In this document: piece after piece, positions 43,307-52,063 of the stretch | Numbering within the stretch: position 1 is the first letter of the stretch | Layout: each line of letters opens with the position of its first letter | DNA from: Muribaculaceae bacterium | GTDB taxonomy: Bacteria; Bacteroidota; Bacteroidia; Bacteroidales; Muribaculaceae | NCBI GenBank assembly: GCA_029060285.1 | Contig: JAIDUH010000101.1 | Coordinates: 1-53,677, forward strand | Direction: 5' to 3' | DNA length: 53,677 nucleotides | Notes under the pieces: model-generated | Seen by the model: only the letters and a program-made list of their open reading frames with translations | The model's database searches: none | Told to the model about the DNA's origin: nothing | Translations under genes and position numbers: made by a program

Positions 43307-46300
43307 ATGAAAAAAGTATTGCTACTCGGCTCGGGAGCCCTCAAGATAGGACAGGCGGGCGAATTTGACTATTCAGGATCACAGGCGCTCAAAGCGCTCC
43401 GTGAAGAAGGAATCGAATCAGTGCTGATCAATCCGAACATCGCAACAATCCAAACATCGGAAGGCGTTGCGGATAAGGTCTATTTCCTTCCCATCACCCC
43501 ACAATTCGTAGAAGAAGTAATCAAGAAAGAGCGACCGGACGGCATCCTGCTTGCATTCGGCGGACAGACAGCCCTCAACTGCGGCACCCAGCTTTATCTT
43601 GACGGAACCCTTGAGAAATACGGAGTGAAAGTACTCGGCACTTCAGTCGAAGCCATCATGATCACTGAAGACAGAGATCTCTTCGTGAAAAAACTTGACG
43701 AGATCGACATCAAGACCCCAGTTTCGCAGGCAGTGGAGAATCTTGAAGACGCCATCGCAGTAGCTCACAGAATCGGGTATCCTGTGATGGTGCGTTCGGG
43801 CTATGCCCTTGGAGGCCTGGGCTCAGGCATCTGCAACAATGATGAAGAATTCATCAAGCATTGCGAAAGCGCCCTCGCCTACTCCCGCCAGATTCTTGTA
43901 GAAGAATCACTTAAGGGTTGGAAAGAAATCGAGTTTGAAGTGATCCGCGACAAGAATGACCTCTGCTTCACCGTAGTACCGATGGAAAATTTCGACCCTC
44001 TCGGCATACACACAGGTGAAAGTATCGTAGTGGCACCGATCGTATCTCTCAAGCCTGAGCAGATAAAGATGCTCGAGGATATCGCAACAAAGGTGGTGCG
44101 CCACATCGGCATCGTAGGCGAGTGCAACATACAGTATGCCTTCAACGCAGAGACCAACGACTATCGAATCATCGAGATCAATGCGCGCCTTAGCCGCTCC
44201 TCTGCCCTTGCTTCAAAAGCATCGGGATATCCTTTGGCATTTGTGGCAGCTAAGCTTGCATTAGGCTATACACTCGACCAAATAGGGGAACCGGGCACAC
44301 CTAATTCAGCAGCAAAAGCTCCTTCAGTAGACTACATGATAGTAAAGATCCCGCGTTGGGACCTTTCGAAGTTTGTCGGAGTTGACCGTGAGATCGGCAG
44401 CTCTATGAAATCAGTAGGCGAAATCATGTCGATCGGCAAGTCATTTGAGGAAATCATGCAGAAGGGTCTGCGTATGATTGGACAAGGAATGCACGGATTT
44501 GTCGGCAACAACGACTTCCACGTAGACGACCTTGACCATGCCCTCACCCACCCGACAGATTCACGCATATTTGCAATAGCACAGGCACTCGAGGAAGGAT
44601 ATACCCCAGAAAAGGTGGCAGATCTGACGAAGATCGATATCTGGTTTATCGATCGACTCAATAATATAGTGAAGTTCGCCAACAAGCTCAAAGAGCAAGG
44701 GGGCAATATCTCCGACCTTGACCGTGAGACCTTGCTTGAAGCAAAGAAACTCGGATTTTCTGACTTCCAGATTGCACGACTTGTGGAGAATCCATCAGGC
44801 AACATGGAGACAGAGATGCTGAAAGTAAGAAGCCGTAGAAAGGAACTTAACGTCACTCCATTCGTGCGCCGCATAAATACTGTTGCTTCAGAATATCCGG
44901 AACTGACAAACTATCTCTACGTCACCTACGGAGCCACAGAGAATTCAATCCCCTACGAATTCAATGCACGCAACAACATCATCGTGCTGGGTTCCGGAGC
45001 TTACCGTATCGGTAGCTCAGTGGAGTTTGACTGGTGTTCAGTGAATGCCGCTACCACATGCCGCAAGCTTGGATACAAGGCGGTCATGATCAACTATAAC
45101 CCGGAGACAGTTTCGACAGACTACGACATGTGCGACCGTCTATATTTCGATGAGCTGAGCTTCGAGAGAGTAATGGATATCATCGACCTTGAGACTCCTT
45201 ATGGTGTGATTGTCAGCGTAGGAGGCCAGATACCCAACAACCTGGCGATGAAGCTATATAGAAGCCACGTCCCGGTGCTCGGCACTTCTCCTATCTCCAT
45301 CGACCGAGCAGAAAACCGCCACAAATTTTCTGCCATGCTTGATCAGCTTGGCATCGACCAGCCAAGATGGAAAGAACTTACTACAGAAGAAGAGATCCAT
45401 AAGTTTGTAGAAGAAGTAGGATTCCCGGTGCTCATCCGCCCAAGCTACGTGCTTTCTGGCGCGGCAATGAACGTATGCTACGACTACGAACAGATGCATG
45501 AATTCCTGGGGCAAGCTGCCAAGGTGTCAAAGGAATATCCTGTCGTAATCTCAGAGTTCCTTGAGAACACAAAGGAAATCGAATTTGATGCAGTGGCAAG
45601 AAACGGCAAGATAGTAGAATACGCAATTTCAGAACATGTAGAATATGCCGGAGTCCACTCTGGTGATGCCACGCTTGTCTTCCCAGCACAGAGAATCTAC
45701 ATGACGACAGCGCGCCGCATCAAACGCATTAGTGCACAAATTGCTGAAGCACTCAACATATCTGGACCGTTCAACATCCAGTATCTTGCTAAAGACAACT
45801 ATGTGAAAGTGATCGAGTGCAATCTCCGCGCATCCCGTTCGTTCCCATTCGTGAGCAAGGTCCTCAAGAAGAACTTCATCGACACTGCCACACGCATCAT
45901 GCTTGGAGAAAAGCCTGCAGTAGTAGACACTTCAACATTCGACATCAACTATATCGGTGTGAAGGCTTCTCAGTTCTCATTTGCACGTCTGCACAAAGCA
46001 GACCCGGTGCTCGGCGTGGACATGTCTTCAACGGGCGAAGTAGGATGTCTTGGCAAAGACTTCGACGAAGCACTTCTCAACGCCCTTATTTCTGTAGGAC
46101 ACCATGTTCCGGAAAAGGGAGTACTAGTAAGTTCAGGCGATCCTAAGGCAAAAGTCAATATGCTTGAGGCTTGCCGTCTGCTTCAGAGCAAGAACATTCC
46201 AATATATGCTACTCCTGGCACATATATATACTTGATGCAAAATGGAGTGAAGGCCACTCAGGTATGTTGGCCAGATGAAGAAGGCATCTCAGTGCTCGAC

Positions 46301-46510
46301 GTGATAGCCGACCATAAGGTAGACTTAGTCATCAACATACCAAAGAACCACACAAAACGCGAGTTGACCAACGGCTACAAAATACGCCGTGCAGCCATCG
46401 ACCACAATATTCCATTGATGACCAACGCCCGCCTCGCGCTCGCATTCGTAAAAGCATTCGTAGCGCGGCCGGTAGAAAGCATCGGCATCACTGCATGGCA
46501 GGAGTATTGA
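43307..46510 (+). CDS. carB: carbamoyl-phosphate synthase large subunit
   Basis: A 1067-residue enzyme making carbamoyl phosphate for pyrimidines and arginine. It shows the expected internal duplication of two ATP-grasp halves: the first starts LLLGSGALKIGQAGEFDYSG, the second IVLGSGAYRIGSSVEFDWCS near residue 560. VMVRSGYALGGLGSG and VLIRPSYVLSGAAMNVCYD are the nucleotide loops. The last 140 residues are the MGS-like allosteric domain. carA is not adjacent, and carB has its own promoter. Length is normal for CarB. Confidence 0.97.
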   Translation: MKKVLLLGSGALKIGQAGEFDYSGSQALKALREEGIESVLINPNIATIQTSEGVADKVYFLPITPQFVEEVIKKERPDGILLAFGGQTALNCGTQLYLDGTLEKYGVKVLGTSVEAIMITEDRDLFVKKLDEIDIKTPVSQAVENLEDAIAVAHRIGYPVMVRSGYALGGLGSGICNNDEEFIKHCESALAYSRQILVEESLKGWKEIEFEVIRDKNDLCFTVVPMENFDPLGIHTGESIVVAPIVSLKPEQIKMLEDIATKVVRHIGIVGECNIQYAFNAETNDYRIIEINARLSRSSALASKASGYPLAFVAAKLALGYTLDQIGEPGTPNSAAKAPSVDYMIVKIPRWDLSKFVGVDREIGSSMKSVGEIMSIGKSFEEIMQKGLRMIGQGMHGFVGNNDFHVDDLDHALTHPTDSRIFAIAQALEEGYTPEKVADLTKIDIWFIDRLNNIVKFANKLKEQGGNISDLDRETLLEAKKLGFSDFQIARLVENPSGNMETEMLKVRSRRKELNVTPFVRRINTVASEYPELTNYLYVTYGATENSIPYEFNARNNIIVLGSGAYRIGSSVEFDWCSVNAATTCRKLGYKAVMINYNPETVSTDYDMCDRLYFDELSFERVMDIIDLETPYGVIVSVGGQIPNNLAMKLYRSHVPVLGTSPISIDRAENRHKFSAMLDQLGIDQPRWKELTTEEEIHKFVEEVGFPVLIRPSYVLSGAAMNVCYDYEQMHEFLGQAAKVSKEYPVVISEFLENTKEIEFDAVARNGKIVEYAISEHVEYAGVHSGDATLVFPAQRIYMTTARRIKRISAQIAEALNISGPFNIQYLAKDNYVKVIECNLRASRSFPFVSKVLKKNFIDTATRIMLGEKPAVVDTSTFDINYIGVKASQFSFARLHKADPVLGVDMSSTGEVGCLGKDFDEALLNALISVGHHVPEKGVLVSSGDPKAKVNMLEACRLLQSKNIPIYATPGTYIYLMQNGVKATQVCWPDEEGISVLDVIADHKVDLVINIPKNHTKRELTNGYKIRRAAIDHNIPLMTNARLALAFVKAFVARPVESIGITAWQEY

Positions 46511-46679
46511 TCACTTACTCAACTTTCGTATGCACTAAAAATCGCACGCAGAGGGCGCAAAGGATCAGAGGTCAGATCAACGATTAACGATCAACGATCA
46601 ACGATCAATTGAGCTACGCATCGCCCGGGGATCGCAGAGACCAAGCGAAACTTGAATTATTTAATATACAGATATGACG
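46511..46679. other. intergenic repeats after carB
   Basis: This gap holds an AACGATC-type 7-base tandem repeat (about 46582-46610) and the second copy of the 19-base repeat (46642-46660). No gene is apparent. Confidence 0.5.
46642..46660. repeat. 19-bp repeat, copy 2
   Basis: CAAGCGAAACTTGAATTAT, identical to 39623-39641. Here it precedes a terminator, not a gene. Confidence 0.7.
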
Positions 46680-46708
46680 AAAGGCGTGGAATTCTCCACG
46701 CCTTTTTT
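46680..46708 (+). terminator. intrinsic terminator
   Basis: AAAGGCGTGG AATT CTCCACGCCTTTTTT forms a strong stem with T-run. It would end carB on the + strand, or the remnant on the minus strand. Confidence 0.85.
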
Positions 46709-46731
46709 ATGTAAATCAAACAACCGGAATA

Positions 46732-46923
46732 TTATTTAAGGATCTTGCTCACAGATCCATCAGCATTACGGACTATGTTAATGCCTTTCATCATTCGTTC
46801 GAGTTTACGACCATCTACAGAATAAATAGCGCCAGCAAGTGATTGATCATTGGAACCAACCTGGTAGACTCCATCTTCTGTCGAGCCAAGAGATAAGACA
46901 TAATACCAAGAGGCACCCCTTCA
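46732..46923 (-). pseudogene. 3' remnant of a surface protein with a C-terminal sorting-type domain
   Basis: On the minus strand a frame of about 60 codons ends at a TAA (rc of 46732-46734) and encodes AGAIYSVDGRKLERMMKG then INIVRNADGSVSKILK. This is the ending seen on many Bacteroidales surface and leucine-rich proteins, similar to type IX secretion-type C-terminal signals. Going upstream the frame hits a stop within about 64 codons, and no start codon with a leader is present. The rest of the gene is missing, so this is a 5'-truncated relic, probably left by deletion or rearrangement between carB and rho. Confidence 0.65.
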
Positions 46924-46971
46924 GCCCACGCTATGAGAACCACAATATTTAATGAATTTACCCCCCAACTA

Positions 46972-47002
46972 TTGCATATAAAGAAAAAAATTTATAATTT
47001 TG
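46972..47002 (+). promoter_or_regulatory. promoter of rho
   Basis: TTG at 46972-46974, 20 bases, TAATTTTG at 46995-47002. The predicted leader is about 160 bases. Confidence 0.7.
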
Positions 47003-47066
47003 CAGAAAATCCTGATGACATTTAGAAAAAACACAAAAAAGAGTCGTCAAGACTTAGACCCAAAAC

Positions 47067-47152
47067 CTTTATTCGCCATACCGCTTGATGAATAAAGAGA
47101 TGTGAAATCCCTAAACCATCACAAATTTAAATCAACGCCCTCGTCGGAGGGC
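47067..47152 (+). promoter_or_regulatory. structured leader of rho
   Basis: Two hairpins precede rho: CTTTATTC (47067-47074) with GAATAAAG (47090-47097), and the perfect GCCCTC GTCG GAGGGC at 47137-47152. The second ends 19 bases before the start codon, where it could affect ribosome binding. rho is autoregulated in well-studied bacteria, so control in the leader is plausible. Confidence 0.5.
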
Positions 47153-47171
47153 AGTCCTCAAAAGATTACTT

Positions 47172-49448
47172 ATGCTCACATACGAAGAACTTATTTCGTG
47201 GGATGACGATCGCCTAATGAAGACCGCCGAAGAAGTAGGCGTGCCCAATCCTTCACTCGAGAACCGCGAAAATCTCGCTTTTGACATCATAGACCAAAAC
47301 GCCATAAACACGGCTAAAGAAGTCGTAAACTCCGGCCGTAAGCTCAAAGGAGACAAAGCGAAGGCACAGGAAGGGGAGGCAGAAGTAGCCCAACCTAAGA
47401 AACGAGGTCGTAAGCCCAAGGCAAAAGCAGAAAAAACGGAAAAAGCCGAGACTGTAGAGAAAAACGATAAAGAGAAAAAAACAGGTAAAAAAGGAAAAGG
47501 CACAATCAAAAAAACCGAAAGCACACCACAGGACACACCCGAACCCCAGGCTCCAACGGTGAATGCTGAAACCGCAGATTCCACCACACCCCCGACACCT
47601 AAAAAAAGAGGAAGAAAATCAAAGGCTGAACTTGCTGCAATCCAAGCACAGCAAGAGGAAGAAGTAAAAGCCACAGCCAATGAAGAAACAGCCTCAGACA
47701 CCACTGAGACTACCTCGACAGAAAAAAACCAGCAGAAAAAACGAGGCAGGAAACCGGGATCTAAAAATTCTGCAAAGCAGGAGAAAAAGGTTGCGGATTC
47801 AGAAGATACATCTACAAACGTCCCTGATGCAATAGACAATACGGAAGAGATCCCAACTGTAGAAACTTCCGTCGAAATTATTCCGACTGAACCTACGGCA
47901 GAAAACCAAATTGAACCGGAAACAAAACCTCAGAAAAACCAACCCAAGAAACGCGATTTCCAAAATCACAAGAATGACGGTTTTGATTCATTCTTCGGAA
48001 AATCCAAAGGGCGGACATTCAAACCCAGAAACTCCCAGGAACATCAGGAACCGGCTCCTGCAGAGCAGCCCTCTGCAGAAACGGCAGCAGAGACACCACA
48101 AGAACCTAAGCCACAGGAAAACATCCAGAATGTGGCCGCAGAACCGCAGGCTCCAATCATCATAGCCGAACCGGGAGCCAACTCACAGTTCACCAAGGCC
48201 AACCTGATGCCAAACAATTATGGCAACAACCAAGGCAACAAGCACTTGACGAAGCGTCAACGAGCCATGGAACGCAAGCAAATGCAACAGCAACGCAGGC
48301 AGATGATGCAGGCGGAAACTGTATTTGACTTTGACGGCATACTCAGCGCTTATGGAGTTTTAGAAATCATGCCGGAAGGGTTTGGATTTCTAAGGTCGAG
48401 CGACTATAACTATCTTGCATCCCCGGATGACGTATATGTCTCTCAAATACAGATTAAAGAATATGGTCTTAAGTCAGGCGATGTAGTGGAATGTGCCATT
48501 CGTCCGCCAAGAGAAGGAGAGAAATACTATCCATTGTGCAAAGTATTGAGCATAAACGGGCTCTCACCGGAAGCTATAAGAGACCGCATACCCTTCGAAC
48601 ATCTTGTGCCGCTTTTCCCAGACGAAAAATTCAATCTTACAGGAGGACGGACCACTAACATATCTACACGAGTAGTGGATATGTTCGCGCCTATCGGCAA
48701 AGGCCAGCGTGCCCTGATCGTAGCACCCCCAAAGACCGGCAAAACAATTCTCCTAAAGGATATTGCCAATGCCATCGCAGAGAATCATCCTGAGACATAC
48801 ATCATAATGCTCTTAATTGATGAGCGACCTGAGGAAGTGACAGATATGGCCCGCAGCGTGAACGCGGAAGTCATAGCATCTACATTTGATGAGCCGGCAG
48901 AACGCCATGTGAAAATTGCCGGCATTGTCCTTGAAAAAGCAAAGCGTCTCGTGGAAAGTGGACATGATGTAGTGATTATGCTCGACTCCATCACCCGCTT
49001 AGCACGTGCATACAATACAGTCAGCCCGGCAAGTGGAAAGATTCTTTCAGGAGGTGTCGACGCCAATGCCCTCCAAAAGCCAAAACGATTCTTCGGAGCT
49101 GCACGAAACATCGAGCATGGAGGCTCTCTGACAATTATCGCAACTGCCCTTACAGAGACATCGAGCAAGATGGACGAAGTGATCTTCGAGGAATTCAAGG
49201 GTACAGGCAACATGGAGCTTCAGCTTGATCGCAAACTGAGCAACAAGCGTATCTTCCCGGCTGTAGACATCATAGCATCATCAACTCGTAGAGACGACCT
49301 TCTGCTCAGCGATGAAGTGCTCAACCGCATGTGGGTGCTCCGCAATTTCCTTGGAGACATGACATCACTCGAAGCGATGGAATTCATACGCAAAAGAATG
49401 GAACTTACGCGAAACAACGAGGAGCTTCTTGTGACTATGGATAAGTAA
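47172..49448 (+). CDS. rho: transcription termination factor Rho with large N-terminal insertion
   Basis: A 758-residue Rho, against 419 in E. coli. Residues 1-45 are the Rho N-terminal helical fold. Residues 50-375 are a low-complexity insertion rich in Lys, Glu, Pro, Thr and Gln with three KKRGRK motifs (near residues 75, 143 and 188) resembling AT-hooks. From 380 the RNA-binding domain begins ([20 protein letters not shown]). Walker A is [15 protein letters not shown] near 518. Walker B is [16 protein letters not shown], and the Q/R loops follow. It is a hexameric RNA translocase ending transcription. A disordered insertion is known in Bacteroides Rho, where it drives condensate formation in the gut. 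Confidence 0.96.
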   Translation: MLTYEELISWDDDRLMKTAEEVGVPNPSLENRENLAFDIIDQNAINTAKEVVNSGRKLKGDKAKAQEGEAEVAQPKKRGRKPKAKAEKTEKAETVEKNDKEKKTGKKGKGTIKKTESTPQDTPEPQAPTVNAETADSTTPPTPKKRGRKSKAELAAIQAQQEEEVKATANEETASDTTETTSTEKNQQKKRGRKPGSKNSAKQEKKVADSEDTSTNVPDAIDNTEEIPTVETSVEIIPTEPTAENQIEPETKPQKNQPKKRDFQNHKNDGFDSFFGKSKGRTFKPRNSQEHQEPAPAEQPSAETAAETPQEPKPQENIQNVAAEPQAPIIIAEPGANSQFTKANLMPNNYGNNQGNKHLTKRQRAMERKQMQQQRRQMMQAETVFDFDGILSAYGVLEIMPEGFGFLRSSDYNYLASPDDVYVSQIQIKEYGLKSGDVVECAIRPPREGEKYYPLCKVLSINGLSPEAIRDRIPFEHLVPLFPDEKFNLTGGRTTNISTRVVDMFAPIGKGQRALIVAPPKTGKTILLKDIANAIAENHPETYIIMLLIDERPEEVTDMARSVNAEVIASTFDEPAERHVKIAGIVLEKAKRLVESGHDVVIMLDSITRLARAYNTVSPASGKILSGGVDANALQKPKRFFGAARNIEHGGSLTIIATALTETSSKMDEVIFEEFKGTGNMELQLDRKLSNKRIFPAVDIIASSTRRDDLLLSDEVLNRMWVLRNFLGDMTSLEAMEFIRKRMELTRNNEELLVTMDK

Positions 49449-49513
49449 GATAATTTAGAATTATATCTATTTTAGAATTATTGCTATTTTAGAATTGAGA
49501 TAATGATAACAAT

Positions 49514-49546
49514 GGGCAAGACAGAGATTTCAGTCTTGCCCTTTAT
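49514..49546 (+). terminator. terminator of rho
   Basis: GGGCAAGAC AGAGATTTCA GTCTTGCCC followed by TTTATAG. It stands 12 bases before the ybaK start, so it may also act on the ybaK leader. Confidence 0.7.
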
Positions 49547-49557
49547 AGAATAGACGA

Positions 49558-50052
49558 ATGGCAAATAAAATACAGAAGACAAATGCAGCGAGACTTCTTG
49601 ATAAAATGAAAATCGGGTATGAGCTCGTGCCATACGCATTTGACCCGGAAGACTTGGCGGCTGAGCATGTGGCTGAGGAACTTGGAGAGCCTATAGAACA
49701 GGTTTTTAAGACCCTCGTTTTGCGTGGGGATAAGACGGGGCTCTTTGTTTGCGTTGTGGCAGGCAATAGGGAAGTGGATCTTAAATTGGCTGCCAAGGCT
49801 TCCGGAAATAAAAAGGCTGAAATGCTTCCGCTGAAAGAGCTTCTGCCAAATACAGGATATATCAGAGGAGGATGCACATCGATTGGGATGAAGAAGCATT
49901 ATCCCACATATTTCAGTGAGGAAATGCGACAATTTGATGTGGTCTACGTAAGTGCCGGACAGCGGGGGCTACAGCTGAAGCTCTCCCCTATCGATTTAGC
50001 AAAAGCTGCACAGGCTACTTTCGCAAAAATTACAGAAGACCCGGAAACATGA
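49558..50052 (+). CDS. ybaK: Cys-tRNA(Pro) deacylase, YbaK/EbsC family
   Basis: A 164-residue YbaK protein that hydrolyses cysteine from mischarged tRNA-Pro. NKIQKTNAARLLDKMKIGYEL begins the family, PIEQVFKTLVLRGDKTGLFV has the catalytic lysine, and GYIRGGCTSIGMKKHYPTYF the GxxxP-like substrate loop. Length is normal. Its stop overlaps the aroC start by 4 bases (ATGA), so the two are translationally coupled. Confidence 0.95.
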   Translation: MANKIQKTNAARLLDKMKIGYELVPYAFDPEDLAAEHVAEELGEPIEQVFKTLVLRGDKTGLFVCVVAGNREVDLKLAAKASGNKKAEMLPLKELLPNTGYIRGGCTSIGMKKHYPTYFSEEMRQFDVVYVSAGQRGLQLKLSPIDLAKAAQATFAKITEDPET

Positions 50053-51050
50053 ACACATTTGGACGCAATTTAAGGCTTACCACCTTTGGAGAAAGCCACG
50101 GGAAAGCAATGGGTGGCATCCTCGACGGCATGCCGGGAGGAATAAAGATCGATATGGATATCATCCTGCGAGAGACTGCAAGAAGACGTCCCGGACAGAG
50201 TCATCTTGTGACAGCTCGCAATGAAAAGGATATTCCGGAATTATTATCCGGGCTGACGGATGATATGGTCACGCTCGGCACTCCGATCGGATTTATCGTG
50301 CGCAACACCGACCAGCGAAGCGGAGACTATGGCGAGATGGCTGAACTATACCGACCCAATCACGCAGATTTCACTTACGATATGCGCTACGGGCTTCATG
50401 AGCCACGCGGAGGAGGACGGGCATCTGCGCGAGAGACCCTTAACTGGGTGATAGGAGGAGCTATAGCCCGACAACTTCCTTGCATGAAAAATATATCCGT
50501 TAAAGCTAATGTGGCATCTATCGGAGGAATCAAAGGAACCCGGGAAGAGCTTGAGAAAGTTGTGGAAAGTGCCATGAAAAGAGGCGACTCTGTAGGAGGC
50601 GTAGTGGAGTGTGTGATCGAGGGTGTGCCTGCCGGCATCGGGAATCCTGTTTTCGGAAAACTCCATGCGCGTCTCGCACAGGCTATGATGAGCATTAACG
50701 CTGCGAAGGGATTCGAATATGGTGATGGTTTTTCAGCTGCATCCGCCTACGGGACCGAACAGGCGGATATCTTCACCTCGGATGCCGGACATATCCACAC
50801 CCTGACCAATCATAGCGGAGGAATACAGGGAGGCATCAGCAACGGAATGCCGATCACTTTTAAGGTGGCATTCAAACCGACTCCTACCCTTTTGTGCGAT
50901 ATTGAGACAGTAGACAAAGAGGGGCACACAAGGATTCTCAGGGGAAAGGGACGACATGATCCATGCGTTGCCCTGCGGGCAGTGCCTGTCGTGGAAGCGA
51001 TGACCGTGCTCGTATTAGCTGATGAGATGCTTGAAAGAAACATTAAATGA
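50049..51050 (+). CDS. aroC: chorismate synthase
   Basis: A 333-residue FMN-dependent enzyme making chorismate from EPSP, the last step of the shikimate pathway. Signatures: GESHGKAMGGILDGMPGGIK at residues 12-31, HADFTYDMRYGLHEPRGGGR with the RGGGRASARET active-site loop, and RGKGRHDPCVALRAVPVVEA at the end. Slightly short of the 360-residue norm but with all motifs. Coupled to ybaK. Confidence 0.96.
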   Translation: MNTFGRNLRLTTFGESHGKAMGGILDGMPGGIKIDMDIILRETARRRPGQSHLVTARNEKDIPELLSGLTDDMVTLGTPIGFIVRNTDQRSGDYGEMAELYRPNHADFTYDMRYGLHEPRGGGRASARETLNWVIGGAIARQLPCMKNISVKANVASIGGIKGTREELEKVVESAMKRGDSVGGVVECVIEGVPAGIGNPVFGKLHARLAQAMMSINAAKGFEYGDGFSAASAYGTEQADIFTSDAGHIHTLTNHSGGIQGGISNGMPITFKVAFKPTPTLLCDIETVDKEGHTRILRGKGRHDPCVALRAVPVVEAMTVLVLADEMLERNIK

Positions 51051-51108
51051 GAAAGGTAGGATTCTTGATTTATCAGGATGCCTCATGATGAGACATGATT
51101 GATCTTGA

Positions 51109-52038
51109 ATGATTCAGATACCAATGAACAGATACTACAAAGACTTCGGCGAATACATGCAGGAAGTGTTTCCCGGAATAAAGGTACAGAAGCTGTCGAT
51201 TGATGCGGGATTCACTTGCCCTAACCGTGACGGCAGTATCGGACGCGGAGGATGCATTTACTGCAATAACGCTTCTTTCACACCGGGTTATTGCTCACCG
51301 CAAGATCCGGTGGAGCTTCAAATAGAGAAAGGGAAAGCTTTTTTCAGGAAAAAATATCCTGAGATGAAATACTTGGCGTATTTTCAAAGCTATACCAACA
51401 CCTTTGGGAAAAGTATAGATATACTCGCCGAAATGTATCGGAGGGCGGCAGGGAGTGAAGATGTAGTCGGAATCATAATAGGGACACGCCCTGATTGTCT
51501 TCCTGATGAATTGCTCGATGTGCTTGCCGAGCTAAATAAAGAAAAGCCGGTCATCGTAGAGATTGGGGCAGAGACATCATCTGACCATACTTTGCAACTT
51601 ATCAATCGCAACCATACGTGGAAGCAAGTTGAAGAAGCAGCGGAGCGTCTTAATTCCAGAGGCATCCGCACAGGACTTCATCTCATCGCAGGACTTCCCG
51701 GAGAAGATGCCAATGATGTGCTTGAGACTATAAGAAAAGCATGCAGCCTTCCTATTGACTCTATAAAGCTGCATCAGCTTCAAATAGTCAAAGGCACTCC
51801 CTTATTGAAAAAATGGGAAGCGGGAGAGATAAATGTCGTTCCTTTCTCACTTGAAGAGTACCTGGAACTATGCGTAAAAATTGTGCTTTCCGTGCCCCAC
51901 CATATATGTATCGAGCGCTTCCTCTCATCATCTCCTCCTGATATGGTAGTGGCGCCGAAATGGGGACTGAAAAACTATCAGTTCACCAACCTTCTGATGA
52001 ACAGAATAGCAAAGAAAGACATACGACCCCATTTCTAA
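51109..52038 (+). CDS. TIGR01212 family radical SAM protein (YhcC-like)
   Basis: A 309-residue radical SAM protein. The cluster-binding cysteines lie in FTCPNRDGSIGRGGCIYCNN. IGTRPDCLPDELLDVLAEL and EIGAETSSDHTLQLINRNHT form the TIM barrel, then HLIAGLPGEDANDVLETI. The family is widespread, but its reaction is not established. ATG 51109 is used; ATG 51124 is also possible. Its stop codon lies inside the terminator shared with the convergent oxidoreductase gene. Confidence 0.88.
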   Translation: MIQIPMNRYYKDFGEYMQEVFPGIKVQKLSIDAGFTCPNRDGSIGRGGCIYCNNASFTPGYCSPQDPVELQIEKGKAFFRKKYPEMKYLAYFQSYTNTFGKSIDILAEMYRRAAGSEDVVGIIIGTRPDCLPDELLDVLAELNKEKPVIVEIGAETSSDHTLQLINRNHTWKQVEEAAERLNSRGIRTGLHLIAGLPGEDANDVLETIRKACSLPIDSIKLHQLQIVKGTPLLKKWEAGEINVVPFSLEEYLELCVKIVLSVPHHICIERFLSSSPPDMVVAPKWGLKNYQFTNLLMNRIAKKDIRPHF

Positions 52039-52053
52039 AACAGAAACGGGGTC
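52025..52053. terminator. terminator overlapping a stop codon
   Basis: GACCCCATTTCT AAAA CAGAAACGGGGTC is a stem spanning the last codons and stop of the radical SAM gene. It lies between convergent genes and can serve both. Confidence 0.75.
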
Positions 52054-52063
52054 GCATATTTGT

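Noticed and set aside
47132-47839. 235-codon minus-strand frame rich in Phe and Ser
   Set aside because: Shadow of the low-complexity Lys/Glu/Pro insertion of Rho; composition is fully explained by the opposite strand.
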